Shown here one piece after another: positions 28,617-37,765 of a stretch of 64,000 nucleotides of DNA (positions within the stretch are counted from its first letter, which is position 1; each line of letters begins with the position of its first letter). A program made the position numbers and the translations under genes. Under the pieces are notes generated by a model. That model was not told the DNA's origin and did no database searches. It worked only from the letters and a program-made list of their open reading frames with translations. The DNA comes from Myxococcales bacterium (GTDB lineage Bacteria > Myxococcota > B64-G9). The DNA lies in the NCBI GenBank assembly GCA_012798435.1, contig JAAZNF010000043.1, positions 1-64,000 of the forward strand, in the 5' to 3' direction.

Positions 28617-30014
28617 CTATACATAGACGTCCCGCTCGCCGGCGCGTACCCGCTCGAGCATCTTCTGGGCGGCCTGGGCCACAGGTTTCGCCATGTCGCC
28701 CAGCGCCCGCTCGATCAGCAGCTCCCCCACCCGCCGCGTCTCGGGCGAGGCGTAGTCGAGCAGGTACTCCTGGAAGGTGGACAACGCGTTCGGATCGCAG
28801 TGGGCCTTGATGGCCCCGGGTTTCGCGAGATCCATGAAGTCCTGCCCGGTGCGGCCCAGCCGATAGCAGGCGGTGCAGAAAGACGGGATGTAGCCCAGGC
28901 CGGCCACGTCGCGGATGACCTCGTCGAGCGGGCGGTGGTCTCCCAGCGAGAACTGGGCGGCCTGCTCGATCTCCTGCTCCGAGTAGCCGCCCGGGTTGGT
29001 GCGCGAGCCGGCCGAGATCTGGGACACCCCCAGCGCGAAGGTCTCCGAGCGCATCTTGGCCGACTCGCGGGTGGACAGGATGATGCCGGTGTACGGCACG
29101 GCCAGGCGCAGGATGGCCACCAGTTTGCGGAACTCGACGTCCGAGACCGGCTTGGGCGGGTGGGAGGCCATGTCCGAGCCCACCGCCGGCTCCAGCCGGG
29201 GCACGCTGATGGTGTGCGGCCCCACGCCGAAGCGGCGCTCGAGGTGCCGGGCGTGCTGCATGAGCGCCAGGATCTCGAAGCGCCAGTCGAACAGGCCGAA
29301 CAACACCCCGATGCCCACGTCGTCGATGCCGGCCTGCATGGCCCGGTCCATGGCCCCGAGGCGCCAGTCGAAGTCGCGCTTCTTGCCGCTAAGGTGCACC
29401 GCCAGGTAGGTCGGCCGGTGGTAGGTCTCCTGGAAGAGCTGGTAGGTGCCGATGCCGGCCTGCTTCAGGCGCCGGAACTCCTCGATCTCCAGCGGGGCCA
29501 CGTTCACGTTGAGGCGGCGGATCTCGCCCCGGCCCTTCTTGACCGCGTACACCGTCTCGATGGAGCGCAGCACGTAGTCGAATCCCTCGCGCGGGTACGA
29601 CTCGCCGGCTACCAGCAGCACCCGCTTCTGGCCCTGGTCCACCAGGATCTCCACCTCGCGGCGGATGAGGTCCTGAGTCAGCGAGCGGCGCTGCACCTTC
29701 CGGTTCCGCGCGCGGAAGGCGCAGTACAGACACTCGTTGGCACACAGGTTGGAGATGTACAGCGGGGCGAACAACACCAGCCGCCGCCCGTAGATGCGCT
29801 CCTTGACCTCCCGGGCGGTGCGGAACAATTCGCCGAGCAGCTCCGGATCGCTGACCTCGGCCAGCACCGCCACCTCGGGCAACGACAGCCCCTTGGCCTC
29901 GGCGGCGCGGGTCAGGATCTCCCGCACCCGCCCGCTCCCGGCCCCGGCCGCCCGGGACAACGCCTGCTCGATCTCGGCCTCGTCGATGAAGTTTTCGAGC
30001 GAAGCTTCAGCCAT
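28617..30014 (-). CDS. hydG: [FeFe]-hydrogenase maturase HydG (radical SAM, ThiH-like)
   Basis: YISNLCANECLYCAFRARNRKVQRR, C-terminal CTACYRLGRTGQDFM; RBS GGGAGG before ATG 30014. Confidence 0.95.
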   Translation of the reverse strand: MAEASLENFIDEAEIEQALSRAAGAGSGRVREILTRAAEAKGLSLPEVAVLAEVSDPELLGELFRTAREVKERIYGRRLVLFAPLYISNLCANECLYCAFRARNRKVQRRSLTQDLIRREVEILVDQGQKRVLLVAGESYPREGFDYVLRSIETVYAVKKGRGEIRRLNVNVAPLEIEEFRRLKQAGIGTYQLFQETYHRPTYLAVHLSGKKRDFDWRLGAMDRAMQAGIDDVGIGVLFGLFDWRFEILALMQHARHLERRFGVGPHTISVPRLEPAVGSDMASHPPKPVSDVEFRKLVAILRLAVPYTGIILSTRESAKMRSETFALGVSQISAGSRTNPGGYSEQEIEQAAQFSLGDHRPLDEVIRDVAGLGYIPSFCTACYRLGRTGQDFMDLAKPGAIKAHCDPNALSTFQEYLLDYASPETRRVGELLIERALGDMAKPVAQAAQKMLERVRAGERDVYV

Positions 30015-30402
30015 GCCGGCCTCCCTTTTCGCCCGATGCGCCGGCACCCAGCGCCTGCAAGATGGCGGCCGGGTCGAGCGGCTTCTGGAACACCGCGCTG
30101 ATGCCGAGCTGCCGCGCGTCGGCGTATTGCTCCAGCCCGGCGCCCACCGAGCTGAGCAAAAAGATGGGGATCTCCGCGCGCGCCGAGCGCATCTTCCGCA
30201 CCAATGTAAGCCCCGTGTCCGCCGACTCCATCATGAGATCGCAGATGACGAAGTCGGGCCGAACCCGCTCGAATTTTTCGAGCGCCTCCGCGCCCGACGA
30301 GGCTCGCTCGACTCGAAACCCGCGGGACGAGAGCAGTGCCGCAAGCGAGTTCAGGATGTCCTCGTCGTCATCGATGCACAGGACGAGCTTTTTTGCCGCC
30401 AT
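30007..30402 (-). CDS. Single-domain response regulator at head of the maturase operon
   Basis: LVLCIDDDEDILNSLAALL...FVICDLMMESADTGLTL...VFQKPLDPAAIL; overlaps hydG start; RBS GGAG. Confidence 0.88.
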   Translation of the reverse strand: MAAKKLVLCIDDDEDILNSLAALLSSRGFRVERASSGAEALEKFERVRPDFVICDLMMESADTGLTLVRKMRSARAEIPIFLLSSVGAGLEQYADARQLGISAVFQKPLDPAAILQALGAGASGEKGGRHG

Positions 30403-30614
30403 GACTCCTCCGTACCCCGCCACAGCGGGATCGAAGCAGAACTAGCCCCCGGCTCGCGCCGTGTCAAGGACGCCCGCCAGGGCCACAACGCGAAGCTCGC
30501 CTGTTCGACGGCACCGGGACCTCGCGACATCCCTCGCCAGGCGCGGCCCGGGCATTTTCTTTTCCGCCCGCTTGCTCTAGACTCGCTCTGTCCGCGACCA
30601 CGAAAGGATTTCCC

Positions 30615-33218
30615 ATGCGCAAGATCCTCCCGCTGGCCTTCCTGGCGCTCGCCCTGGCTGCACCGGCGCGGGCGGCCGAGCGGCCGGTCCGCTTCCTCGC
30701 CCTCGACCGACTCCTCACGCCCGAGCAGGCATCCGCCATCGGCGTGCGCGTGCTCGAGGTGGCGCCGGGGCGAGGCGCCTGGGTGGAGGTGCTGGACGAA
30801 GCCGCGCTGGAACAAAATGGCGCGAGGATCGCGATCCCCGCCTGGGCCGAGAAGCTCTCGCCCGGCCTACGGGAGCAGCTGGGGGCCGCGGCGGACTCGG
30901 CAGGCCCTCTCATGTTGCGGGCGGTGACCGCGCGGGGGCGTTCGGCCAGATCCGCCGAGGCGGCGCTTCGCTCCCGAGCCGACGTGCGCGCCGAGCTTGC
31001 GGCGTGGGACGACTCGGTCGGCCGGGGCTACCTGTGGCTGCGCGCGGATTCAGCGGCGGATCTCCACCGGGCGTCGCAGGAGCTGGCCTCGCGCCCTGAA
31101 GTCGTGCGCGTGGAGCTGTACCGCCTGCCGGTCTTGAAAAACGACAACTCCTCCTGGCTGATCCAGTCCGGCTCCGAGGCATCCAGCCGCTCCATCTGGC
31201 GCCACGGCATCACCGGCTTCGGCGAGGTGATCGGGGTCGCCGACAGCGGGCTGGACGCGGACGCCTGCCAGTTCCGTTTCTCCGCCGACCGCGCCTCGGT
31301 CACCCTGGCGGTGAACGCCCCCCAGCCGCCGGGCGCCGTGGTCGATCGGCCGGAAAACAAGGTGCTCACCTACTACGTCATCGGCTCGGCCGAGGCCTAC
31401 GACGACGCCTCGGGCGACTTCCACGGCACGCACACCGTGGGCGACGCCGCCGGCGACAACTACGCCAACCTGGCCACCGCCACGGCCGCCGGGCACGACT
31501 CCCAGGACGGCATGGCCCCCGGGGCGCGGGTGGTGTTCCAGGACATCGGCGACTCGGCGGGCTACCTGAGCGGCCTGATGAACGTCTCCATGGCGGACCT
31601 CTTGCGCCAGGCCTACGACACCGGTGCGCGCGTGCACAACAACAGCTACGGCTTCGAGGGCCTGATGACCGGCTACGACATGGACTCGGCCTCCATCGAC
31701 GCCGCCACCTGGAAGCTCAACGACCTGGTGGTGGTGTTCGCGGCCGGCAACGCCGGCGCCGACGACCAGGGGCGGCTGGTGCCGCAGAGCCTGGGCGGCA
31801 CCGGCAGCACCGCCAAGAACACCGTGGTGGCCGGCGCCTCCGGCCCGGTCGAACTCGACATCTACGGCAGCATCTACCACCTGCAGGACGATCTCATGTT
31901 CTTCTCCAGCCAGGGCCCCACCGCCGACGGGCGCATCAAGCCCGACCTGGTGGCGCCGGGGCTGGTGTTCTCGGCCACCTCCGACCGGCGCACCGCCATC
32001 GACCTCGGCTGCTGCGACGCCTACAACAACCGAAAGCGCGCAAGCAATAACGAGGACGACAACTGCAACGTGGACACCGGCTGGCCTACCATGGGCACGA
32101 GCTTCTCCTCCCCCATCACCGCCGGGGCCGCCGCGCTGGTGCGCGAGTACTTCCGGGACGGGTTCTGGTACGCGGGCCGCGCCGACGCCAACCACGCCTT
32201 CAACCCCTCGAGCGCCCTGGTGAAGGCCATGCTGCTGAACGGCGCCGCACCGCTGGCCGGGCGCATCGTGGGCATGGGCGCGGACTACGATCTCACCTCG
32301 GTGCCGTCGTTCGAGCAGGGCTGGGGGCGGCTGCACCTGGAGGGCTCCTTGTGGTTCGAGGAGGATCAGCGTCTCACCATCGTGCTCAACGACACCCCCA
32401 ACCCGGCGCCCGACAACCCCATGTTGTCGGGCTCCCCCGCTCCCTTCCCGGGGGCGCTGCCCGCCCTGCACACCGGGGACGAGGTCTCCTGGGACCTCCC
32501 CGTGGCCGACCCCGCCGAGCCGCTGCGCATCACGCTGGTTTGGGCGGACCCCGCGGCCGCGCCCGGCGCCACCCCGGCCCTGGTGAACGACCTGAACCTA
32601 AAGCTCGTCGACCCGCACGACAACCTGTACCTCGGCAACATGAACTTCGGCGGTGGGCGCTCCTACCCGGTGTTCAGCCCCGACTCCGACCGGCGCAACA
32701 ACGTCGAATCCATCATCCTGGATCCGCCAGAGGCGGCGAGCTACCGGCTCACCGTCAAGGCCGCCGCGGTCCCGGGTAACGGCGAGACCGGCAGCGACGG
32801 CCAGGGGTACGCTTTGGTGATCTCGGGGACCTTCCGCGCGCCGACGCCGAGCGCCATCGAACCCGCCCGGGGAAAGCCCGGCGAGACGCTGAGCCAAGTC
32901 ACCGTGCGCGGCGAGAACTTCGTCCCCGGCATGACCCTCGAGCTGGGCGAGGGCGTGACCGCCAGCGGGATCGAGGTCCTGGACGGACAAACCGCGCGCA
33001 TCGGCTCGCTCGCCATCGACGCCCAGGCCACCGAGGGGAAGCGCGACGTCACCGCCCGGCTGTTCTACAACCTGGCCGGAACCGGCGCCAACCTGTTCCA
33101 GGTCGGCGGCGGTGGGAGCGGCGGGTGCGGCTGCGGCGCGGCGCCCCAAACGAGCCTGGCGTGGCTCCTTCCCGCGGGGTTCCTCTACCTTCTCCGTCCG
33201 AGGCGGCGCAACGGGTGA
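30615..33218 (+). CDS. S8 (subtilisin-like) serine protease with C-terminal sorting-like tail
   Basis: Signal peptide; catalytic-type motifs GVADSGLDADA, DFHGTHTVGDAAG, GTSFSSPITAGAAALV; tail GGCGCGAAPQTSLAWLLPAGFLYLLRPRRRNG. Confidence 0.9.
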   Translation: MRKILPLAFLALALAAPARAAERPVRFLALDRLLTPEQASAIGVRVLEVAPGRGAWVEVLDEAALEQNGARIAIPAWAEKLSPGLREQLGAAADSAGPLMLRAVTARGRSARSAEAALRSRADVRAELAAWDDSVGRGYLWLRADSAADLHRASQELASRPEVVRVELYRLPVLKNDNSSWLIQSGSEASSRSIWRHGITGFGEVIGVADSGLDADACQFRFSADRASVTLAVNAPQPPGAVVDRPENKVLTYYVIGSAEAYDDASGDFHGTHTVGDAAGDNYANLATATAAGHDSQDGMAPGARVVFQDIGDSAGYLSGLMNVSMADLLRQAYDTGARVHNNSYGFEGLMTGYDMDSASIDAATWKLNDLVVVFAAGNAGADDQGRLVPQSLGGTGSTAKNTVVAGASGPVELDIYGSIYHLQDDLMFFSSQGPTADGRIKPDLVAPGLVFSATSDRRTAIDLGCCDAYNNRKRASNNEDDNCNVDTGWPTMGTSFSSPITAGAAALVREYFRDGFWYAGRADANHAFNPSSALVKAMLLNGAAPLAGRIVGMGADYDLTSVPSFEQGWGRLHLEGSLWFEEDQRLTIVLNDTPNPAPDNPMLSGSPAPFPGALPALHTGDEVSWDLPVADPAEPLRITLVWADPAAAPGATPALVNDLNLKLVDPHDNLYLGNMNFGGGRSYPVFSPDSDRRNNVESIILDPPEAASYRLTVKAAAVPGNGETGSDGQGYALVISGTFRAPTPSAIEPARGKPGETLSQVTVRGENFVPGMTLELGEGVTASGIEVLDGQTARIGSLAIDAQATEGKRDVTARLFYNLAGTGANLFQVGGGGSGGCGCGAAPQTSLAWLLPAGFLYLLRPRRRNG

Positions 33219-33445
33219 GCGCCGGGGCACGACCGGGCCGACCGGGGAGGGCGCGGCTCGACGAACCTGCGCTGCTGGAACGTCTGGCCGCGATGCCGAA
33301 AGAGCGAGCGCGGCCAGACGAATGTGCAATCCTGGAGCTGCCCCGGGGTCCCTGGCACCACGCAAGGCACCACGCAAGCGATGCGAAAGGACGCCGTTTT
33401 GACGGCCGCCGCGCCTGCGGCTAGCATGTCTGGCCAGGAGCCACG

Positions 33446-35293
33446 ATGCGCGAAGCCCGCGGGAACCTGCTGCGCCTGGCCTGGTTCGTCCTGTTCCTCG
33501 GCCTGCTTCTCACCATGTGGCGCCGCCACGGGGACTCCCCCCTGCTGTGGCTCGATACCCTCAACGACGATCACCTGGTGCGTGGCTGTCTCGAACACGA
33601 TGAATGCCGCACCCGCGGGGCCACCGTGTCCTTCGGCACGCTGGTCCAGGGCGGGAGTTGGCACGAGCTGCGGGCCGCGGTCTGGGCCCTGGGTATCGAA
33701 CGCACCGGCCTGCACCGGCTGCTGCTCATCCTGGACGCGCTCGCGCTGCTGCTCATCGCCGTGACCGCCTCGAGGCTCGCCGGCGTCGGCGCGGCCGTCC
33801 TGGCGGTCGCCGCGTGGCTGGCGCTCGACGACATCGCGCAGATGCCGGGAGAGCTCTTGTGGAACTACCGCCCTATCCTGTGGCTCGCCGCGATCACGAC
33901 GGCACTCGGGCTTCACCTTATCCGCGGCGCAGGCCCGGGCACGGCGGCCTTGACAGGCGCGCTCTCGGCCGTCCTCACCGGCTGCCACCTGCTGGGCCTC
34001 ACCCTGGCGGGGCCGCTGTTTTGGGCCACGCTCTGGTCATGCAAACGGCGCCTGGCCGGAGCGGGAGCGTTTGTCGCCGCCTTCTTGGCGGTGGCCGCCG
34101 CGAGTTCCTTCGAATCCTGGTCGGTCAACCTCGGCTCTCTCGGCGCCATCGGCGCTCACCCGTCCGGCGCGAGCGGGGCCGCGACAGGCGGAGCGATGGT
34201 CCCCTGGCTTCTCACCGCGTTGTGTGCGCTCGGGCTCTGGCTCGGCCCGCCAGAGAGACGCCGCGATTTCGCACACCTCACCTTGCTGGCCGGGTGCCCG
34301 TTGCTTACCGTTCTGCTCGTAGGCAAGCTGTCCTCGCTGCCGACACCTCCCACCTACCTGACTGCCGCATTCCCGGCGCTGGCGATCGGTTCTGCCGCGG
34401 GCATCGTCTTGCTCGCCCGGCGCTGTTGGGGAACGTGGCGGCGTGCGACCCCAGCGCCGGCGGCTCGCGCCGAGCCCGCGCACGCACCTGCGGCCGCCCT
34501 CGCTCTGTTCGGGATGGTGATTGCCACGCTGCCCCATGCCCGCACCCACACCCTGGCTCACATCCCGCACCCGTCGTTCGCCGACATCGCGGAGGTGGTA
34601 GGCCGCTTGCGGGCCGAGGGGTGGACGCGGGAAGAGCTGTTTGCGGGGCTGAAAGGCCCCATGGCCCCGCTCGTCATCGAGGCCATGGCACACGATTTCC
34701 CGCCCGGCTCCGCGGATCGGCGCCGGGCCTATCTTCTTCCGCTGGTGACGCGCCCAGAGCCCTTTCCGGCCGCCTGGAGGGAGTTCGGCCACCACGCGCT
34801 GGTTGAGACTCCAGGCGTTATCGACTGGACGCGCCTGCAAGCCTGCGCCGACTGCCAGGAGTCCGAGTGCCGGGAGGCGCCGCTCGTCCCCGCGCCGTTC
34901 GAGTTCGAACGCCTGTCGACCACCATTTCGGGGATGCCGGACATCGGTTCCGGCGAACGCCGACCCTTCTGCCTGCGTTTCCCACTCGACGAGCGGGCCG
35001 CGGCCGTGAACGGCATCCATGTGTTGGCCTTCCCCGACCTCGACTTCGTCTGCCAGGGCCGCATCGTCGCCGTGCCCTCGGGCGGGCTCGTGCTGGACGG
35101 CGGACGCCGGGCGTTGCTGTTGACCCCCAACGCTGGCGGCGAACTCTGGATCCGCTACGAACCGGGCTCCACCGGCTGCCCGCTCGAAAGCCTCTGCGCG
35201 TTTCCACCTTTTTTGCTGGAGGGACCCGAACCCGAGGTGGCCCTGATGCAGTTGGCTCTCTCGCCGACGACCAAGATCGGAAAAGCGAAATGA
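33446..35293 (+). CDS. Multi-pass membrane protein, uncharacterised
   Basis: Continuous 615-aa frame with about ten hydrophobic segments followed by a soluble C-terminal domain. Confidence 0.6.
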   Translation: MREARGNLLRLAWFVLFLGLLLTMWRRHGDSPLLWLDTLNDDHLVRGCLEHDECRTRGATVSFGTLVQGGSWHELRAAVWALGIERTGLHRLLLILDALALLLIAVTASRLAGVGAAVLAVAAWLALDDIAQMPGELLWNYRPILWLAAITTALGLHLIRGAGPGTAALTGALSAVLTGCHLLGLTLAGPLFWATLWSCKRRLAGAGAFVAAFLAVAAASSFESWSVNLGSLGAIGAHPSGASGAATGGAMVPWLLTALCALGLWLGPPERRRDFAHLTLLAGCPLLTVLLVGKLSSLPTPPTYLTAAFPALAIGSAAGIVLLARRCWGTWRRATPAPAARAEPAHAPAAALALFGMVIATLPHARTHTLAHIPHPSFADIAEVVGRLRAEGWTREELFAGLKGPMAPLVIEAMAHDFPPGSADRRRAYLLPLVTRPEPFPAAWREFGHHALVETPGVIDWTRLQACADCQESECREAPLVPAPFEFERLSTTISGMPDIGSGERRPFCLRFPLDERAAAVNGIHVLAFPDLDFVCQGRIVAVPSGGLVLDGGRRALLLTPNAGGELWIRYEPGSTGCPLESLCAFPPFLLEGPEPEVALMQLALSPTTKIGKAK

Positions 35294-35826
35294 AGCACGC
35301 CATCGCCTTCACGACCTGGTGGATCCTCGTCGCCACTTTTCCCCCCTCGAATGTGGCGGCCAGCGCGCCGGAGCCCAGCCCCTGGTGTCTCCCCCCGGAA
35401 ACTGGGCAGCGGCTCAGGACGGTGGTGGAGTCGGAGAGCGTGCATGCCGTGTTGGGGGAGGCGTTCGCGCTCGAGCGCGCCGACATCCAGGGCGCGGTGG
35501 TCGAGCTGGAGATCCGGAGCGACTCGGGAGAGTTCGCCAAGGCCCGGCTCCGCCCCGCCCGACCGGGACCGGAGCCGGGTCGCTGGTTCGAGGTGCAAGC
35601 GAAAGAATCCTCCTCCCCGCAAGCCACCGAGGTGATGGAGAGGCTTGCCGCAATTTTCAATGAAGGTTTTTTTAAAAACCCCTTCGTCCCGTGCCACCGC
35701 GCCGGCTCTCGCCCTGGGATCCCGCGTTGGTGGTATCTTCTGTCGGGAGTGTTCCAGTGGCTGCTCCTGGCCATCGGCCTGGCGGCGGCGTTTCGCCGGC
35801 CACCGCTCGAAGGCCCGCGGGATTGA
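35290..35826 (+). CDS. Hypothetical secreted protein with C-terminal TM
   Basis: ATGA overlap with the upstream gene; N-terminal signal and C-terminal WWYLLSGVFQWLLLAIGLAAAF. Confidence 0.6.
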   Translation: MKHAIAFTTWWILVATFPPSNVAASAPEPSPWCLPPETGQRLRTVVESESVHAVLGEAFALERADIQGAVVELEIRSDSGEFAKARLRPARPGPEPGRWFEVQAKESSSPQATEVMERLAAIFNEGFFKNPFVPCHRAGSRPGIPRWWYLLSGVFQWLLLAIGLAAAFRRPPLEGPRD

Positions 35827-35869
35827 CCGGCCCGAGCCCTACGTGCAAGATCAGGCCGGGAGGCCACCC

Positions 35870-36691
35870 ATGAGAGACCTGAAGGACTACCTCGCCATCC
35901 GCAAGCCGGTGATCCGGCGATTCCACCGGCGCAACTGCGCGCCCACCGTCACCATCGACATGGATGTGGACATCGCACCGGCCCTGGCCTGGAAGAAGAA
36001 GCTGGAGAGCGCGCCCGAGGCGAAGGAGGCCAAGCCCACGCTCAACGCCATCATCCTCAAGGCCACCGCCAACGCGCTTCGCCAGCACATCTTCTTCAAC
36101 TACGACTACGACGGCCGCTACGGCATCATCCCCAACGAGCGTATCTGCCTGCGCTCACCCATGGACATGGGGGATTTCCCGCTGCACATCGTGGTCGAGG
36201 ACACCGACCGAAAGAACGTCTTTCAGATCGCACGCGAGTACAAGGAGAACGCGGACAAGGCCCGCGCGCTGATTGAAAAGAACCTCCCCAAGTACCTGCG
36301 CTTCCACCGGCTGCCGCTGCTTCCGCGCATCTCGGGCGGGCTCACCGACCTATACCGCGCCATCCAGCCGTGGGTGCCGCCGCTGGAACGATTGGCGTTC
36401 CGCATGTCCCACAAGGTCATCGGCACCTTCATGGTGACCAACCTGGGCAGCCTGGGCGTGACCGCCTGCCATGGCCAACTGGTGAAACCCAGCATCGCGG
36501 CGCTGCTGGTGCTCGCCATCCGCGAGGACGTGGTGTACCAGCCGGATGGGACGCCGGCGGTGCGAAAGATCCTGCCGCTGGCGCTGGAGTTCGACCACAA
36601 GGTGGCGGACGCGGGCTTCTCCTCGCGCTTCCTCGCCGACATCAAAAAGAACCTGGAAAACCCGGAGAGCGGCTGTGCGAATCGTGGATGA
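35870..36691 (+). CDS. Lipoyl-less 2-oxoacid dehydrogenase E2-like acyltransferase domain protein (copy 1)
   Basis: Catalytic-domain features KPTLNAIILKATANAL, GTFMVTNLGSLGV, LALEFDHKVADAGFSSRFL (HxxxD present); no lipoyl or E3-binding domain. Confidence 0.8.
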   Translation: MRDLKDYLAIRKPVIRRFHRRNCAPTVTIDMDVDIAPALAWKKKLESAPEAKEAKPTLNAIILKATANALRQHIFFNYDYDGRYGIIPNERICLRSPMDMGDFPLHIVVEDTDRKNVFQIAREYKENADKARALIEKNLPKYLRFHRLPLLPRISGGLTDLYRAIQPWVPPLERLAFRMSHKVIGTFMVTNLGSLGVTACHGQLVKPSIAALLVLAIREDVVYQPDGTPAVRKILPLALEFDHKVADAGFSSRFLADIKKNLENPESGCANRG

Positions 36692-37502
36692 CCTCGTCGG
36701 TTTTATCAACAGCCGCCGGGCCTTCGTCGGCGCCTTCGACGGGCGGCGGGTCGGCCCCACGGTCCACGCCAACGTGGAGGTGGATCTGGCGGCGGCGCTG
36801 GCCTTTCGCAAGCGCTTCAACCAGAAGAACCCCGACGCCCGCTGCACGCTGAACGACATGATCGTCAAGGCCGCCGGCAACGCCCTGGTGAACCACCGCC
36901 TCTACACCTGCACCTACAACGGGCGCTACACCCTGTACCCGGCCGAGGCCATCGACATCCGCTTCCCGGTCGACCTGGGCTTCTTGCTGGGCTGGGGCAT
37001 GGTGCGCAACGTCGAGCGAAAGACGCTGCGCCAGGTGGCCCTGGAGTCCGAGGCCAGCAAGCAGCGGGCCCAGCGGGAGACGCCCGTGCGCATGGCGCGC
37101 TTCGACCGGGTGCTCAAGCGTCACCCGGCGCTGGGGACGGTGCTGGATCTGGCGGTGGAGGGTTTCCAGTTGCTGAACCGGCTGCTGCCGCCGCTCGAGC
37201 GCGCCTGGCGGGCCAACCAGCGCAAGCGGCGTGGCAGTTTCCTCATCACCAACGTGGGCCCGGCGGGGATCACCCGCATGGAAGGCCCCATCGTGCACCC
37301 CGACATTCTCCACCTCATGATCGCCGCCTCGCGCCAGGTGCCGGTGCTTTGCGACGGCAAGGTTGAGGTGCGCACCCGCATGCCGCTCATCGCCAAGTTC
37401 GACCATCGCATCACCGACGTGGGCGGGGCGGCGCGCTTCTTGCTCGAGGTGAAGGCCAACCTGGAGGACCCCGAGCACCGGCTCGGTCCATACGACGCCT
37501 GA
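36675..37502 (+). CDS. Lipoyl-less E2-like acyltransferase domain protein (copy 2), GTG start
   Basis: CTLNDMIVKAAGNALVNH, GSFLITNVGPAGI, MPLIAKFDHRITDVGGAARFL (HxxxD present); overlaps copy 1. Confidence 0.78.
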   Translation: MRIVDDLVGFINSRRAFVGAFDGRRVGPTVHANVEVDLAAALAFRKRFNQKNPDARCTLNDMIVKAAGNALVNHRLYTCTYNGRYTLYPAEAIDIRFPVDLGFLLGWGMVRNVERKTLRQVALESEASKQRAQRETPVRMARFDRVLKRHPALGTVLDLAVEGFQLLNRLLPPLERAWRANQRKRRGSFLITNVGPAGITRMEGPIVHPDILHLMIAASRQVPVLCDGKVEVRTRMPLIAKFDHRITDVGGAARFLLEVKANLEDPEHRLGPYDA

Positions 37503-37567
37503 GACTGAACCGAGGGTTCCACGTTCCGGGTTCCAGGTTCCACGTTCCGAGTGCCAGGGTTTTTCGG

Positions 37568-37588
37568 CAAGGGGGTTTCGCCCCCTTG
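37568..37588. terminator. Hairpin downstream of the E2-like pair
   Basis: CAAGGGGG-TTTCG-CCCCCTTG, 66 nt after the stop codon; no clear U-tract. Confidence 0.4.
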
Positions 37589-37735
37589 AGCCCCCAGGGA
37601 AAAACCCCGGGGAAAACCTGCTGACAAGGTAAACCCGCAAAGCTGAATGTCCTCTTCATCGAATAGGAGCATGCCCGCATGCTCCTCATATTCGGGATTC
37701 CAGCCGAAGCTCGGTCGCTGTGAAGCAGCCGCGCC
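37583..37735 (+). repeat. Intergenic repeat element, copy 1 (hairpin-containing)
   Basis: Matches the reverse complement of 40971-41154; core 37651-37735 about 91% identical by hand count (8 mismatches in 85); perfect stem AGGAGCATGC-CC-GCATGCTCCT. Confidence 0.8.
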
Positions 37736-37765
37736 CTGGGGCTTCGAGCGCAGCTGAGGATGGCG

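Noticed and set aside
37411-37689. 92-aa ORF containing GTWNLEPGTWNPR
   Set aside because: Produced by the GTTCC direct repeats; not credible as a gene.
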